Shown here one piece after another: positions 13,393 through 26,381 of a stretch of DNA of 64,000 nucleotides (position 1 is the stretch's first letter; each line of letters starts with the position of its first letter). The stretch covers positions 786,001 to 850,000 of the forward strand of contig JAWNZC010000238.1 of assembly GCA_035771165.1 (NCBI GenBank). Reading direction: 5' to 3'. Source of the DNA: Paragorgia papillata. Lineage: Eukaryota > Cnidaria > Anthozoa > Scleralcyonacea > Coralliidae. The translations under genes were made by a program, and so were the position numbers. The notes below the pieces were generated by a model. It had not been told where the DNA came from. It saw nothing but the letters and a program-made list of their open reading frames with translations, and did no database searches.

Positions 13393-16300
13393 TTAAAGCG
13401 GCCGTTTTTGGCAGATTATAATTTCAGCTCAGTCGCCCGTGAGAAGAGTACTTCAGATCTTGTTTGGCTTACGAAATACCACAGGTTTCTTCCGGGTTTA
13501 CCGGTTTCGTTCTGTACTAACACTGGACTAACGAGTTTACGAGATTTTAGTTAGTTTAGTTTATCCAATATAAACAAAGTTAGTTTATTTTAGTGTAGTT
13601 TAGTATAAAGTTAAATATTACAAAAAATTACAAATGTTACAAAATAATACAAAGCTCTTCAAACAGCTCTGATATTCGCCTTACAAATTTATAGTGACGT
13701 CATATATGGTCGTTGATTAGGCGTTGCCAGACGAATGACGTCAACACTTTCGTCATATTATTCATCGAAGATTTATTTCCGTTTCTGATTTCGCATAACA
13801 AAAGCTGTCCGTATTTGGTAGTGCTGGGCGATACGAGGATTTTTATTTCGATACCGATTACTTGAAAATTGGTATCGGTCGATACCAATAGCTATTTCGA
13901 TACCAAAACAAGAACAAAATTTTCATTTTCGATACCGGAAGTGAGTACTATTAACGCTGGTATCGGTCACTTCCGATCGATACTCTGCACAATTGTGAAA
14001 AAGTAGTCTCCGACAAGCTAGGTTTTCCCACTTATCATATTTTATTTTAAAACTTTAACATTATTAACTCAAAGGCATAAATAATAAAGAATTTCAACAT
14101 ACAAGATAAAACTGTTTTTCGCTTATATTTTCTTCAGTTTGACGGGAATTTCGGTCAGCGCGAAGAAATATGAACTACTTTATGTAACCCAAATGCATAT
14201 ACGGGAAGGAGAGCAAGGGTTTGCTTTTCGCTCCACGTAGTTTACGAGAGGAAGGCAAACCAATGAAAATCATCAAAATCTGTTGGTTGAGTCAGCACTT
14301 CATTACACTGAACTTTGAGCATAAAATGTGGGATTGATACTGCATCAATACGCATGCCAAATGCTGTAATGATAGTTCTGGTACTAATTATTCATACTAA
14401 TTATTCAAACAAGCTTGTAGAAGTTTGTGTATGTGTTCAATGAACCTTTACGTACTTCTCAAGTTGTTTAATAAACTATTATTCAAAGGTTGCTTTGGAG
14501 TCTTATTATTTCATAAAATCCCGTTAACATTTGACATAACAATGTCCTTCGACACTCGGTAAAGGCTATTTTTTAGAAAACTCAATCGTGTTTTAAGTCG
14601 GATAAACACCTCGAACGTCGGCTTTAAGCCTCCGTTCTCGGTATTTATCCTATACGTATAGCAGTCCAAAACTAAACAATAAATTAAGCTAGGGATGAAA
14701 ATAGACTGAGAAAACAGATGTCCTTTTGCTGGATGAAAACAACCAGCTGAAAAGAGTGAGAAAGCTTGAGTGTATTGATACTTGATATTTCATAATATAC
14801 ATTTAATATAATTTTCTTATATCTACTCCATTAATTTTTTGTTCGAATGTGTTAAACGGCCTTTTGTAACTAATAATATTTTAAGAAATAACTGACAACT
14901 AGATTGTTTATTTTTCAACGAATGCGGAATGCCTTTTAAACAAAACGACATATGCAACTGGTACTAACGGCATATTCTATACTAAATTTTTCAAACCTTT
15001 TCGAGCCTTCGCAGTTCGCTCAGGACCGGTGACCGTGTAAAAAAACATTTTGTGGGCGACTGAAACCTACCTACAAACCGCGCAGGAGCCTAGAACTTTG
15101 CCTCACTTTTTGCCCCACGAATTCCACGAATCAAAGAACAAATACGCCCGCGATTTTTTGGTCAGCGCAGACAAATTGCCAACTATTGTTGCCAACCTGT
15201 TATTAGAAGGTGGCACTACATGTATACGTACACCTTATCATATATTAGTTACCGCGTTGTTACATTATAGCCACATCGAATTCTAGCATAAATTCATTGC
15301 CATATGCAATTGTACAGTAACTCAGCATTCAGTATTTATTTAAGTGCACTCCAAACAGAGGTCGGTCACATCTTTTGCTCACCCCTTCTGAAGGTGGACG
15401 AACAAATGGCGAAGAAAGTTTAACGGTATGAGATTCGTATTTACCAGGTTAGCTGAAAATGAACTGAACAATATAAATAATATCTTCTAGAGTTGTCTTT
15501 GGACGCAAGGACGTTGGCATTGTGTCTTTTCTTGGCCACTATTATCTATTTTTGAACAGTGAAAATTTGTCATTTGGTTCATTTTTTAAGATTGACTTTG
15601 CATGATGCAATTGCTTTGCTAATTAATTTTCTGGGATGTTTTCTGTGTGTTACTAATATTTATAATACAAGAAAAATCAGAAATTGGAGGGGGGAGGGGT
15701 GTGTTACAAATATGCATATAAAGCGGGCGAAGGGTTGTTGCGTTCATGTATTTCTAGTACTATGTCTTAATCTGATCAACAACAAAATAAAATCTGAAAA
15801 ATCTGAAAAAATTTTCATGTCCGGGGCTGAAAAAAATCTGTATTATTCAAATAAACATTTATTGTAACATAAAAATCTAGTTTTATAACCTTTCAGGATT
15901 ATACCCTTTGTGGGCATTCATGAAGTAAACTATTTTTGTTGTACTTTTTTGGTTTTCTAATTAGGTCATGACCCTTCTGAAACTGTTTTATACCTCTTCG
16001 TTAGCTAGGCGGAAAGAGTTTGGTTACATACTTGTTTGCACAGATGATTATTGGTTTGTTTAAAAAGTAAAAACCAACTATAGTCTATAGACGTTTTTGC
16101 CATCAAGAACGCGAGTTGCTTAACGTAAAGTCGCAACGCCACGAACGCCGCTTTAGATCCAGTCTACTCGCGGACATCTGACGTCCGTGTTGTCAAAAAC
16201 GGCCGCTTGCTTAAGCTCTCTATTAGCAGGAATCCCTCCGGCTTCTTATTGGCCGATAAACGTGGCACTTCCGCATGACGTTATCCGGCGCGGTATGGCG

Positions 16301-16660
16301 TATTTATGTATGTGGTAGCACAAATATATAGCTCTTTGCATTGAGTACAGATTGGTCCCAGATTGTAGTTCTGTTGCAAATGCTGTGACTCAGCTTTGGA
16401 AACAATTCCAAAGTTAACAAAGATGTCAGTACACACGAACGGGCCATGTCAATAACGTTGAAAGAGCAGTGTCGGATTTGAAATCGGTAAAGTAAGATTC
16501 GCACTATTATACGACAACGTGTTTGCAACTTAGTTATACCCGCTCTTAAGCTTTGTTTGGCCAAGAGTGGCTTGGAGAATTTGTATGCGACTGAGCATAC
16601 ATACTCTCACCATTTTGAAAAAAAAACTGGGTACGAGAGTGCGATTTCGGTCTATCTGTC
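13393..16660. other. Gene-free part of U1
   Basis: No supported gene. The stretch includes CGATACC-rich palindromic text (13835-13985), text shared with 5200-5540 (14658-14985), a short open frame at 15050-15286 that lacks splice or family support, and the flank shared with 5760-6340. It is almost identical to 22290-25560. Confidence 0.6.
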
Positions 16661-16809
16661 TGAGAGTAAAATAGTCTGGTGTATAGACAGAGTAAAATAG
16701 TCTGGCGTTATAGACAGTAAAATACTGTACGTAAAAATGTTTGCATAAAATAAATAAAATGAACCCAATCAGGCAATTGTGTTCATTCATTTCTTCTATG
16801 AGATATTCT

Positions 16810-16974
<165 letters not shown>

Positions 16975-18015
16975 CTTTATTTAAACTCGGAATCTTAATC
17001 AATTTACAAAATTGCTTTTCGTAAGAGCCGATAAAAGAAGAGTATTACTTATTTACATATATACAAAATATTTACATAGTTCATTTGAATTCAAATTAAT
17101 TTGGAACTGAGGTGTTGGTTGAGGTTTGACTTGCCAAACCCCTCTTAAAAGACGACAAAGTAGATGAAAGTTTCAAATCAACTGGCAAACTATTCCATAA
17201 TTTAGCTCCAGCAAACTTGAAACTTTTCTTCATGTAATCTGTATTTGGTTTAGCGAGATATAAATTAACACTATTGTTTCTCAGACAATATTTGCTAGTG
17301 TCAATGCCATAAGAAAAGTATCTTTTGAGATATGCAGGAACAATAGCATTTAAAACTTTATACATCATGATGCACTTATGATCTTGTCGTCTTTCATGAA
17401 GGGTTGACCATCCTAATTGATTTCTTATGTCACTGGATCTGACTTCATACCCATTTTGCGTAATCACTCGCCCAGCACGATTGTTTAATTTTTGCAGTCT
17501 CGTACTTTGTACCACTCCAATGGTGTCCCATACGACATCGCAATAATCAAATAATGGCTGTATCAAAGAGTTATAAATAGTTTTGGCTGTTTTGAGATCA
17601 ACAAAGGGTCTCACTTGTCTTAACCCACCTATTGCTGACGAAACTTTACGCGAAAGAACATCAATATAATCTGTCCAAGACAGTCTCTCATCGATGATAA
17701 TTCCTAATAATTAACTTTTGCGAACCCGCTTAATGGGATTATTTGTAAGGTAAACAGCCACAGCGTCACTTATTTTGTTTAGCATGTCATCAGATCCAAT
17801 GAACAAGTGTTCTGTTATAGTTAGATTAAGACTTAATTTGTTTGCCAACAGCCATTCACTGATATTACTCAGGTCACAGTTTATAAGGTGGATTACCTGA
17901 GTAAGTGAATTATCTGTAGTAGTGATGTAAGTATCATCGGCAAACATTCTCGGCTTAGAATATTTTAGGCAGTTTGGTAGATCATTAATATACATTAGAA
18001 ATAGAAGTGGACCGC
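16975..18015 (-). pseudogene. LINE B: 5'-truncated CR1/L2-like retrotransposon
   Basis: The minus strand reads from GGPLLFLMYINDLP (RT palm) through FADD, then a thumb region with FDYCDVVWDTIG, STRLQKLNNRAGRVIT and FAGAKLWNSLP, to a stop at 17096. A TAA at 17711-17713 interrupts the frame. The 5' break lies inside the RT at about 18015, where the minisatellite starts. The 3' end is CCGAGTTTAAATAAAG before the CT/CTGT tail. LINE C is its duplicate. Confidence 0.85.
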
Positions 18016-18694
18016 CTAACACCAGACTATTTACTCTGCCTAACACCAGACCGTTTTACTCTGTCTAACACCAGACTATTTTACTCTGTCTAACACCAGA
18101 CTATTTTACTCTGTCTATACACCAGATTATTTTACTCTGCCTAACACCAGACTATTTTACTCTGCCTAACACCAGTCCGTTTTACTCTGCCTAACACCAG
18201 ACCGTTTTACTCTGCCTAACACCAGAGCGTTTTACTCTGTCTAACACCAGACTATTTTACTCTGTCTAAAACCAGACTATTTCAGACTCTGCCTAACACC
18301 AGAGCGTTTTGCTCTGTCCAACACCAGACTATTTTACTCTCTCCAACACCAGATCAGACTATTTCAGACCCTGCCTAACACCAGACCGTTTTACTCTGCC
18401 TAACGCCAGACTATTTTACTCTGTCTAACGCCAGACTATTTTACTCTGCCTAACACCAGACTATTTTACTCTGTCTAACACCAGACTATTTTACTCTGTC
18501 TAACACCACACTATTTTACTCTGTCTAACGCCAGACTATTTTACTCTGTCTAACACCAGACTATTTTACTCTGTCTAACGCCAGACTATTTTACTCTGTC
18601 TAACGCCAGACTATTTTACTCTGTCTAACGCCAGACTATTTTACTCTGTCTAATGCCAGACTATTTTACTCTGTCTAACGCCAGACAATTTTAC
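18016..18694 (+). repeat. 25-bp minisatellite array, U1 end
   Basis: About 27 units of the TAACACCAGACTATTTTACT repeat. Some variants carry TTCAGACTCTGCC or CCGTTTTAC. The same variant order recurs in 31174-32043, showing that the array was duplicated whole. Confidence 0.95.
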
Positions 18695-19268
18695 TTGCCA
18701 AGTGGAGAGCCCTCGGTAGTAAAGAAATTAAATATTTTAATAATAACTAGCTGGGTGCCCTCTTGTTTCATAATTTTATGAACACACATCAAAACAAAAC
18801 TTTTATTTCACGTCAAAATTTTTACAATAAACTGTTATCAAGTCAAGGTATGCACAAATATAATTATAATATATATATATATATATTATTTAATAAAATG
18901 AACGTTCAAAAGTATCGAGCACTCTGTGTATATATATATATATATATATAGTTCTATGCACTGAATACACGTAACAAATAAATATTCAATGTCACAAATT
19001 TAGATAGATGAATCCAATGTCATGCAGATTTTGATACAAAATATAAAAATATATAATACAGAATATCAATTTCGTACCCATAGCTTTCACCGCACACGCA
19101 AACGAAGGCTGGGATAATTGTGGGATGCGCAGTAGAGTTCAATACGTCTCTTGGCCCAGTCTTCAAAAGGAGGAAGGGGGGGGGGGGGGGTCACTCTGTT
19201 GTTTAATGCTTTCCACAATATTTATAAATTAAGAATATATTAAAAGATATGCTTCAAACGTATGCTGA

Positions 19269-21360
19269 TTAACTTTTTTTGCAAGATTCGGTGTGATTAT
19301 ACGCAGGGATATAAACAGTAGCTTCTTTAACGTGTTGGTTACGCTGAAAAACGCGTAGTCTTTTATTTGTAGCTTCACATTCACCATCGTCAATACACCT
19401 CATGACCTGTGCCCAAGGAGAGACAATATCTAGAGTTTTATTCCCTAGCCATTGTTGGAACACATGAGGTCCATTTTCGCAACGAATACCTAAGTAAACA
19501 AGAAAAGAACCAATGAGATATTGTATTATATATATTGGTTAGTTTTATGGTTAAAACAACTCTCACTTCGAGAGCTTGCATAGACCACTTTCATAAAGAC
19601 CTTCACTTTAAATATTCTTTTATGTGCATCTAAATGAGCCTTTCTGACATCATTATGAAGCAAAGATTCTTTTGAATTACAGACACACAACCGAGGCTAT
19701 AGAAAGGCTTATTAAGACCACGTTTACACTAGAGCAAAAGTATCCGGATTCACATTGTTTTTTATCCCATATGAGGATGAAAAACAATGTGAATCCGGAT
19801 ACTTTTGCTCTAGTGTAAACGGGGCCTAAAATGCACATAAAAGAATATTCAAATTAATCACCATTGTGAAAGTGGTGTATGGACTGCCTCAGACGCTTGT
19901 TCACTTCCTGTTCTTAGGAATTATAAGCACACGGAATAAATAAGAGCCTGTGGATGCGGGCTAGAGAGCCTGTGCATGCGGGCTAGAGAACCTGTGCATG
20001 CGGGCTAGAGAGCCTGCACTGCGTTCAGTTTTGCGTTCCGTGGCCACACACGGACACGTTTTACGTGATTGGTCCACCAGCTTTGTGCAATCAATATAAT
20101 TCGATCCGGTCTTCCCTATGGGATATAACTAGCCTAGTTTCTAAGCATTTCGTTTCCGCCACGAGCTTGGCCGCGTAGTCGGTTTGGGTTCTTGGGAAGA
20201 CTGGGGTGAGGCTGTAAGCGTGAAGCTAAGAATCGTTCTGGTCCTTCGAGTGTTCCTTTTTTCGAAGATTTTACCAAAGATCTTACCAACAGGAAATTTA
20301 CACGGTTGATCAGAGAAGTTGCATCTAATTTTCCCGTGCATGTTGATGAGGGAAAATATACGCAAGCGGGAAATTTAGAACTCCGGAAGACAAAAGATTT
20401 CTTTGTCTTCTAATTTTCCCTCATCAACATGCACGGGAAAATTAGGAGAAATTTTCCCTCATCAACATGCACGGGAAAATTAGAAGACAAAGGAGAAATT
20501 TCCCTCTTGCATGAGCGATGAGGGAAATACGAGGTTTACATTCCCTCGGAGAACAAAGGGATCCGAGGCGATCATGGTATTACAGAGTATATACCATTAA
20601 ACACTTTGAGGCCTGCATGTACATCTCCCTGTGCTGAATAAAATCGTCTGACGTTAGCCAGAATAAATCTTAAAGACTCCGCGTAGGCTTCAAAGTGTTA
20701 ATATACTGAAAATACAATGCCTTTAGTAAGTGTGAAAGTGCAAACCTTTACATAAATGTGAACATAGAATTAGAGAAAATTTATATTCAGATTGCTTGCA
20801 CGTTCCAGACAAAAGTACGTTAAATAATTAGCAATGGCTTTATCCTTATTAACATAGCGAGTTTAACGTACCTGGTACTGCTTGAATACCAGACGGGATC
20901 TTTTTTACACGAATATATTTCTCTCGCATCTTGTCTTGGACTTCGGTTTCGTTCATGTTCCTGGAGGAATTTCGGGAATTTCGACATGTTTTGTGCTCGT
21001 CAATTTCAAAAGATTTTATGCTACTGTTTACGTGATGACTAACGTGCGCGTATAAGTGTTCTGTCTTGTTTGGCTCACACGGATACAGACACCAATGTAT
21101 CTTTATGTATGTTTGCATGTATTTTTGCTTCTCCAAGTTAGTTGGAACGACTTTTGTAAACGTTTCCTTCGGCTTACAATTTCCTCCTAAGAAAATAAAC
21201 ACCAATATTTATAATTTGTTCCCGCTTATACCAACCAATTAAACTGTGTGTGTTTCAGTTATAGTAATATATACCGTGTATATAAATTGTATTTTAATGC
21301 AATACCTGAAGAATTAGGAAGACATCCAAGCACCACTAAGACCATGACCAAGTTTCTCAT
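19269..21360 (-). CDS. Secreted two-domain four-cysteine protein, copy B (3 exons)
   Basis: The exons are 21360-21306, 21186-20872 and 19489-19269, giving 591 nt and 196 aa. The layout, phases and all eight domain cysteines match copy A. Exon 2 is one codon longer than in A and ends KIPSGIQAVP before the donor GTACGT. Differences from copy A concentrate in the linker between the domains and in the stretch after the third cysteine of domain 2 (ATNKRLRVFQRNQHVKEA). The acceptor of exon 3 is TTTACTTAG then GTATTCGTTGC, adding Arg-Cys-Glu-Asn ahead of the domain. There are no stops or frameshifts. As with copy A, the function is unassigned and the PDGF/VEGF-like resemblance is tentative. Confidence 0.75.
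19716..19827. mobile_element. Hairpin MITE, U2 copy
   Basis: A near-perfect palindrome from GACCACGTTTACACTAGAG to CTAGTGTAAACGGGGCC, nested in the AATATTCTTTTATGTGCAT element as in U1. Confidence 0.65.
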
Positions 21361-21466
21361 CTTGTTACCGAGTTCAATAGAGTAAAAGTATAGAATTTTC
21401 TTTTTGCGGAACACTCAAGTTAACGTATCAAGTGCGAAATGTACAGCTCTGGATATATAACACTGA

Positions 21467-21473
21467 TTTTATA
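21467..21473 (-). promoter_or_regulatory. TATA box of copy B
   Basis: TATAAAA on the minus strand, 107 bp upstream of the ATG at 21360, as in copies A and C. Confidence 0.5.
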
Positions 21474-22118
21474 GATACTGTACAGTCTTTTCACGTGGGA
21501 GGGTTCGAAACTATGTGCGAAGGCTTAATAGTTGACATGGTGCAACGATGCATGCATGATGCATGGGCGTAGAAATTCTACCGAGTTCTACCGACCAATT
21601 CCACATTTTATTATCAGAAATTGAACTAAAGTTACACTCTGGATTCACTGCAACATTATCGCATTCATTGTCAATAAGCTTATATTCTACGTTCAGCATA
21701 GTGTTTTTAGCTTGAAGTTGGTAAAGTTTCAGACGTTTTTGCTCTACAAGCTGTTAAATAAGTTTAAATAAGTTGTTAAACTCAGAATCAAACTCTGTAT
21801 GAGCTCCGCCGGACCAGACTCAAACCCACAAACTTTTGAGTACAAACCGGATGGCTCTAACCGCATTGATTCCGTCACTAGAATTAAAATAGCAGGCAGA
21901 GGTTGAAACTTTATCACGGCAACGTCAAGCTAAAAGAAACTATATACTAACGTTAAAAATGTCAGTTCTTTCACATGGCCGTAGGATTTTAATTTAGTTA
22001 ATGTTCTGCTTCTTCCAGGCTTTGTACAACATTCTTCACGCCCTTCTCAGCTCCCAACTGTTCTAGGTTTCGAGTATACATCACTTCGTGCCTAGGATGT
22101 CTAAGAATTTCCCTTGGA

Positions 22119-22290
22119 CGAGTAAAATAGTCTGGTGTTTATAGACAGAGTAAAATAATCTGGTGTTAGACAGAGTAAGATAGTCTGGTGTTATATATAG
22201 ACAGAGTAAAATAGTCTGGTGTTAGACAGAGTAAAATAGTCTGGTGTTAGACAGAATAAAATAGTCTGGTGTTAGACAGAATAAAATATT
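22119..22290 (-). repeat. 25-bp minisatellite, minus orientation, U2
   Basis: Same units and order as 13222-13392 in U1. Confidence 0.9.
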
Positions 22291-25200
22291 AAAGCGGCCG
22301 TTTTTGGCAGATTATAATTTCAGCTCAGTCGCCCGTGAGAAGAGTACTTCAGATCTTGTTTGGCTTACGAAATACCACAGGTTTCTTCCGGGTTTACCGG
22401 TTTCGTTCTGTACTAACACTGGACTAACGAGTTTACGAGATTTTAGTTAGTTTAGTTTATCCAATATAAACAAAGTTAGTTTATTTTAGTGTAGTTTAGT
22501 ATAAAGTTAAATATTACAAAAAATTACAAATGTTACAAAATAATACAAAGCTCTTCAAACAGCTCTGATATTCGCCTTACAAATTTATAGTGACGTCATA
22601 TATGGTCGTTGATTAGGCGTTGCCAGACGAATGACGTCAACACTTTCGTCATATTATTCATCGAAGATTTATTTCCGTTTCTGATTTCGCATAACAAAAG
22701 CTGTCCGTATTTGGTAGTGCTGGGCGATACGAGGATTTTTATTTCGATACCGATTACTTGAAAATTGGTATCGGTCGATACCAATAGCTATTTCGATACC
22801 AAAACAAGAACAAAATTTTCATTTTCGATACCGGAAGTGAGTACTATTAACGCTGGTATCGGTCACTTCCGATCGATACTCTGCACAATTGTGAAAAAGT
22901 AGTCTCCGACAAGCTAGGTTTTCCCACTTATCATATTTTATTTTAAAACTTTAACATTATTAACTCAAAGGCATAAATAATAAAGAATTTCAACATACAA
23001 GATAAAACTGTTTTTCGCTTATATTTTCTTCAGTTTGACGGGAATTTCGGTCAGCGCGAAGAAATATGAACTACTTTATGTAACCCAAATGCATATACGG
23101 GAAGGAGAGCAAGGGTTTGCTTTTCGCTCTACGTAGTTTACGAGAGGAAGGCAAACCAATGAAAATCATCAAAATCTGTTGGTTGAGTCAGCACTTCATT
23201 ACACTGAACTTTGAGCATAAAATGTGGGATTGATACTGCATCAATACGCATGCCAAATGCTGTAATGATAGTTCTGGTACTAATTATTCATACTAATTAT
23301 TCAAACAAGCTTGTAGAAGTTTGTGTATGTGTTCAATGAACCTTTACGTACTTCTCAAGTTGTTTAATAAACTATTATTCAAAGGTTGCTTTGGAGTCTT
23401 ATTATTTCATAAAATCCCGTTAACATTTGACATAACAATGTCCTTCGACACTCGGTAAAGGCTATTTTTTAGAAAACTCAATCGTGTTTTAAGTCGGATA
23501 AACACCTCGAACGTCGGCTTTAAGCCTCCGTTCTCGGTATTTATCCTATACGTATAGCAGTCCAAAACTAAACAATAAATTAAGCTAGGGATGAAAATAG
23601 ACTGAGAAAACAGATGTCCTTTTGCTGGATGAAAACAACCAGCTGAAAAGAGTGAGAAAGCTTGAGTGTATTGATACTTGATATTTCATAATATACATTT
23701 AATATAATTTTCTTATATCTACTCCATTAATTTTTTGTTCGAATGTGTTAAACGGCCTTTTGTAACTAATAATATTTTAAGAAATAACTGACAACTAGAT
23801 TGTTTATTTTTCAACGAATGCGGAATGCCTTTTAAACAAAACGACATATGCAACTGGTACTAACGGCATATTCTATACTAAATTTTTCAAACCTTTTCGA
23901 GCCTTCGCAGTTCGCTCAGGACCGGTGACCGTGTAAAAAAACATTTTGTGGGCGACTGAAACCTACCTACAAACCGCGCAGGAGCCTAGAACTTTGCCTC
24001 ACTTTTTGCCCCACGAATTCCACGAATCAAAGAACAAATACGCCCGCGATTTTTTGGTCAGTGCAGACAAATTGCCAACTATTGTTGCCAACCTGTTATT
24101 AGAAGGTGGCACTACATGTATACGTACAACTTATCATATATTAGTTACCGCGTTGTTACATTATAGCCACATCGAATTCTAGCATAAATTCATTGCCATA
24201 TGCAATTGTACAGTAGTAACTCAGCATTCAGTATTTATTTAAGTGCACTCCAAACAGAGGTCGGTCACATCTTTTGCTCACCCCTTCTGAAGGTGGACGA
24301 ACAAATGGCGAAGAAAGTTTAACGGTAGGAGATTCGTATTTACCAGGTTAGCTGAAAATGAACTGAACAATATAAATAATATCTTCTAGAGTTGTCTTTG
24401 GACGCAAGGACGTTGGCATTGTGTCTTTTCTTGGCCACTATTATCTATTTTTGAACAGTGAAAATTTGTCATTTGGTTCATCTCGGGTTTTTTTAAGATT
24501 GACTTTGCATGATGCAATTACTTTGCTAATTAATTTTCTGGGATGTTTTCTGTGTGTTACTAATATTTATAATACAAGAAAAATCAGAAATTGGGGGGGG
24601 GGGAGGGGTGTGTTACAAATATGCATATAAAGCGGGCGAGGGGTTGTTGCGTTCATGTATTTCTAGTACTATGTCTTAATCTGATCAACAACAAAAAAAA
24701 ATCTGAAAAATCTGAAAACATTTTCATGTCCGGGGCTGAAAAAAATCTGTATTATTCAAATAAACATTTATTGTAACATAAAAATCTAGTTTTATAACCT
24801 TTCAGGATTATACCCTTTGTGGGCATTCATGAAGTAAACTATTTTTGTTGTACTTTTTTGGTTTTCTAATTAGGTCATGACCCTTCTGAAACTGTTTTAT
24901 ACCTCTTCATTAGCTAGGCGGAAAGAGTTTGGTTACATACTTGTTTGCACAGATGATTATTGGTTTGTTTAAAAAGTAAAAACAACTATAGTCTATAGAC
25001 GTTTTTGCCATCAAGAACGCGAGTTGCTTAACGTAAAGACGCAACGCCACGAACGCCGCTTTAGATCCAGTCTACTCGCGGACATCTGACGTCCGTGTTG
25101 TCAAAAACGGCCGCTTGCTTAAGCTCTCTATTAGCAGGAATCTCTCCGGCTTCTTATTGGCCGATAAACGTGGCCGCATGACGTTATCCGGCGCGGTATG

Positions 25201-25560
25201 GCGTATTTATGTATGTGGTAGCACAAATATATAGCTCTTTGCATTGAGTACAGATTGGTCCCAGATTGTAGTTCTGTTGCAAATACTGTGACTCAGCTTT
25301 GGAAACAATTCCAAAGTTAACAAAGATGTCAGTACACACGAACGGGCCATGTCAATAACGTTGAAAGAGCAGTGTCGGATTTGAAATCGGTAAAGTAAGA
25401 TTCGCACTATTATACGACAACGTGTTTGCAACTTAGTTATACCCGCTCTTAAGCTTTGTTTGGCCAAGAGTGGCTTGGAGAATTTGTATGCGACTGGGCA
25501 TACATACTCTCACCATTTTGAAAAAAACCTGGGTACGAGAGTGCGATTTCTGTCTATCTG
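22291..25560. other. Gene-free part of U2
   Basis: Near-identical copy of 13393-16660. Differences are mostly single bases, homopolymer changes and small indels. No supported gene. Confidence 0.6.
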
Positions 25561-25711
25561 TCTGAGAGTAAAATAGTCTGGTGTATAGACAGAGTAAAAT
25601 AGTCTGGCGTTATAGACAGTAAAATACTGTACGTAAAAATGTTTGCATAAAATAAATAAAATGAACCCAATCAGGCAATTGTGTTCATTCATTTCTTCTA
25701 TGAGATATTCT

Positions 25712-25881
<170 letters not shown>

Positions 25882-26381
25882 TTTATTTAAACTCGGAATC
25901 TTAATCAATTTACAAAATTGCTTTTCGTAAGAGCCGATAAAAGAAGAGTATTACTTATTTACATATATACAAAATATTTACATAGTTCATTTGAATTCAA
26001 ATTAATATGGAACTGAGGTGTTGGTTGAGGTTTGACTTTCCAAACCCCTCTTGAAAGACGACAAATTAAGTAGATGAAAGTTTCAAATCAACTGGCAAAC
26101 TATTCCATAATTTAGCTCCAGCAAACTTGAAACTTTTCTTCATGTAATCTGTATTTGGTTTAGCGAGATATAAATTAACACTATTGTTTCTCAGACAATA
26201 TTTGCTAGTGTCAATGCCATAAGAAAAGTATCTTTTGAGATATTTATTTATACAATATTTTGGTTACGACGATTGCTCCAAAAGCTATATGGCTTATCGA
26301 GGGAGCTTTCGCCATTTTACAAATTTTTAACATGAGCAAGCGGACAAGATGACAACAAAGCGCAAAGATGGACCAATGCAA

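Noticed and set aside
15050..15286. Plus-strand frame conserved in U1 and U2 (also 23946-24182)
   Set aside because: Conservation is explained by recent duplication; no recognisable domain and no convincing splice sites.
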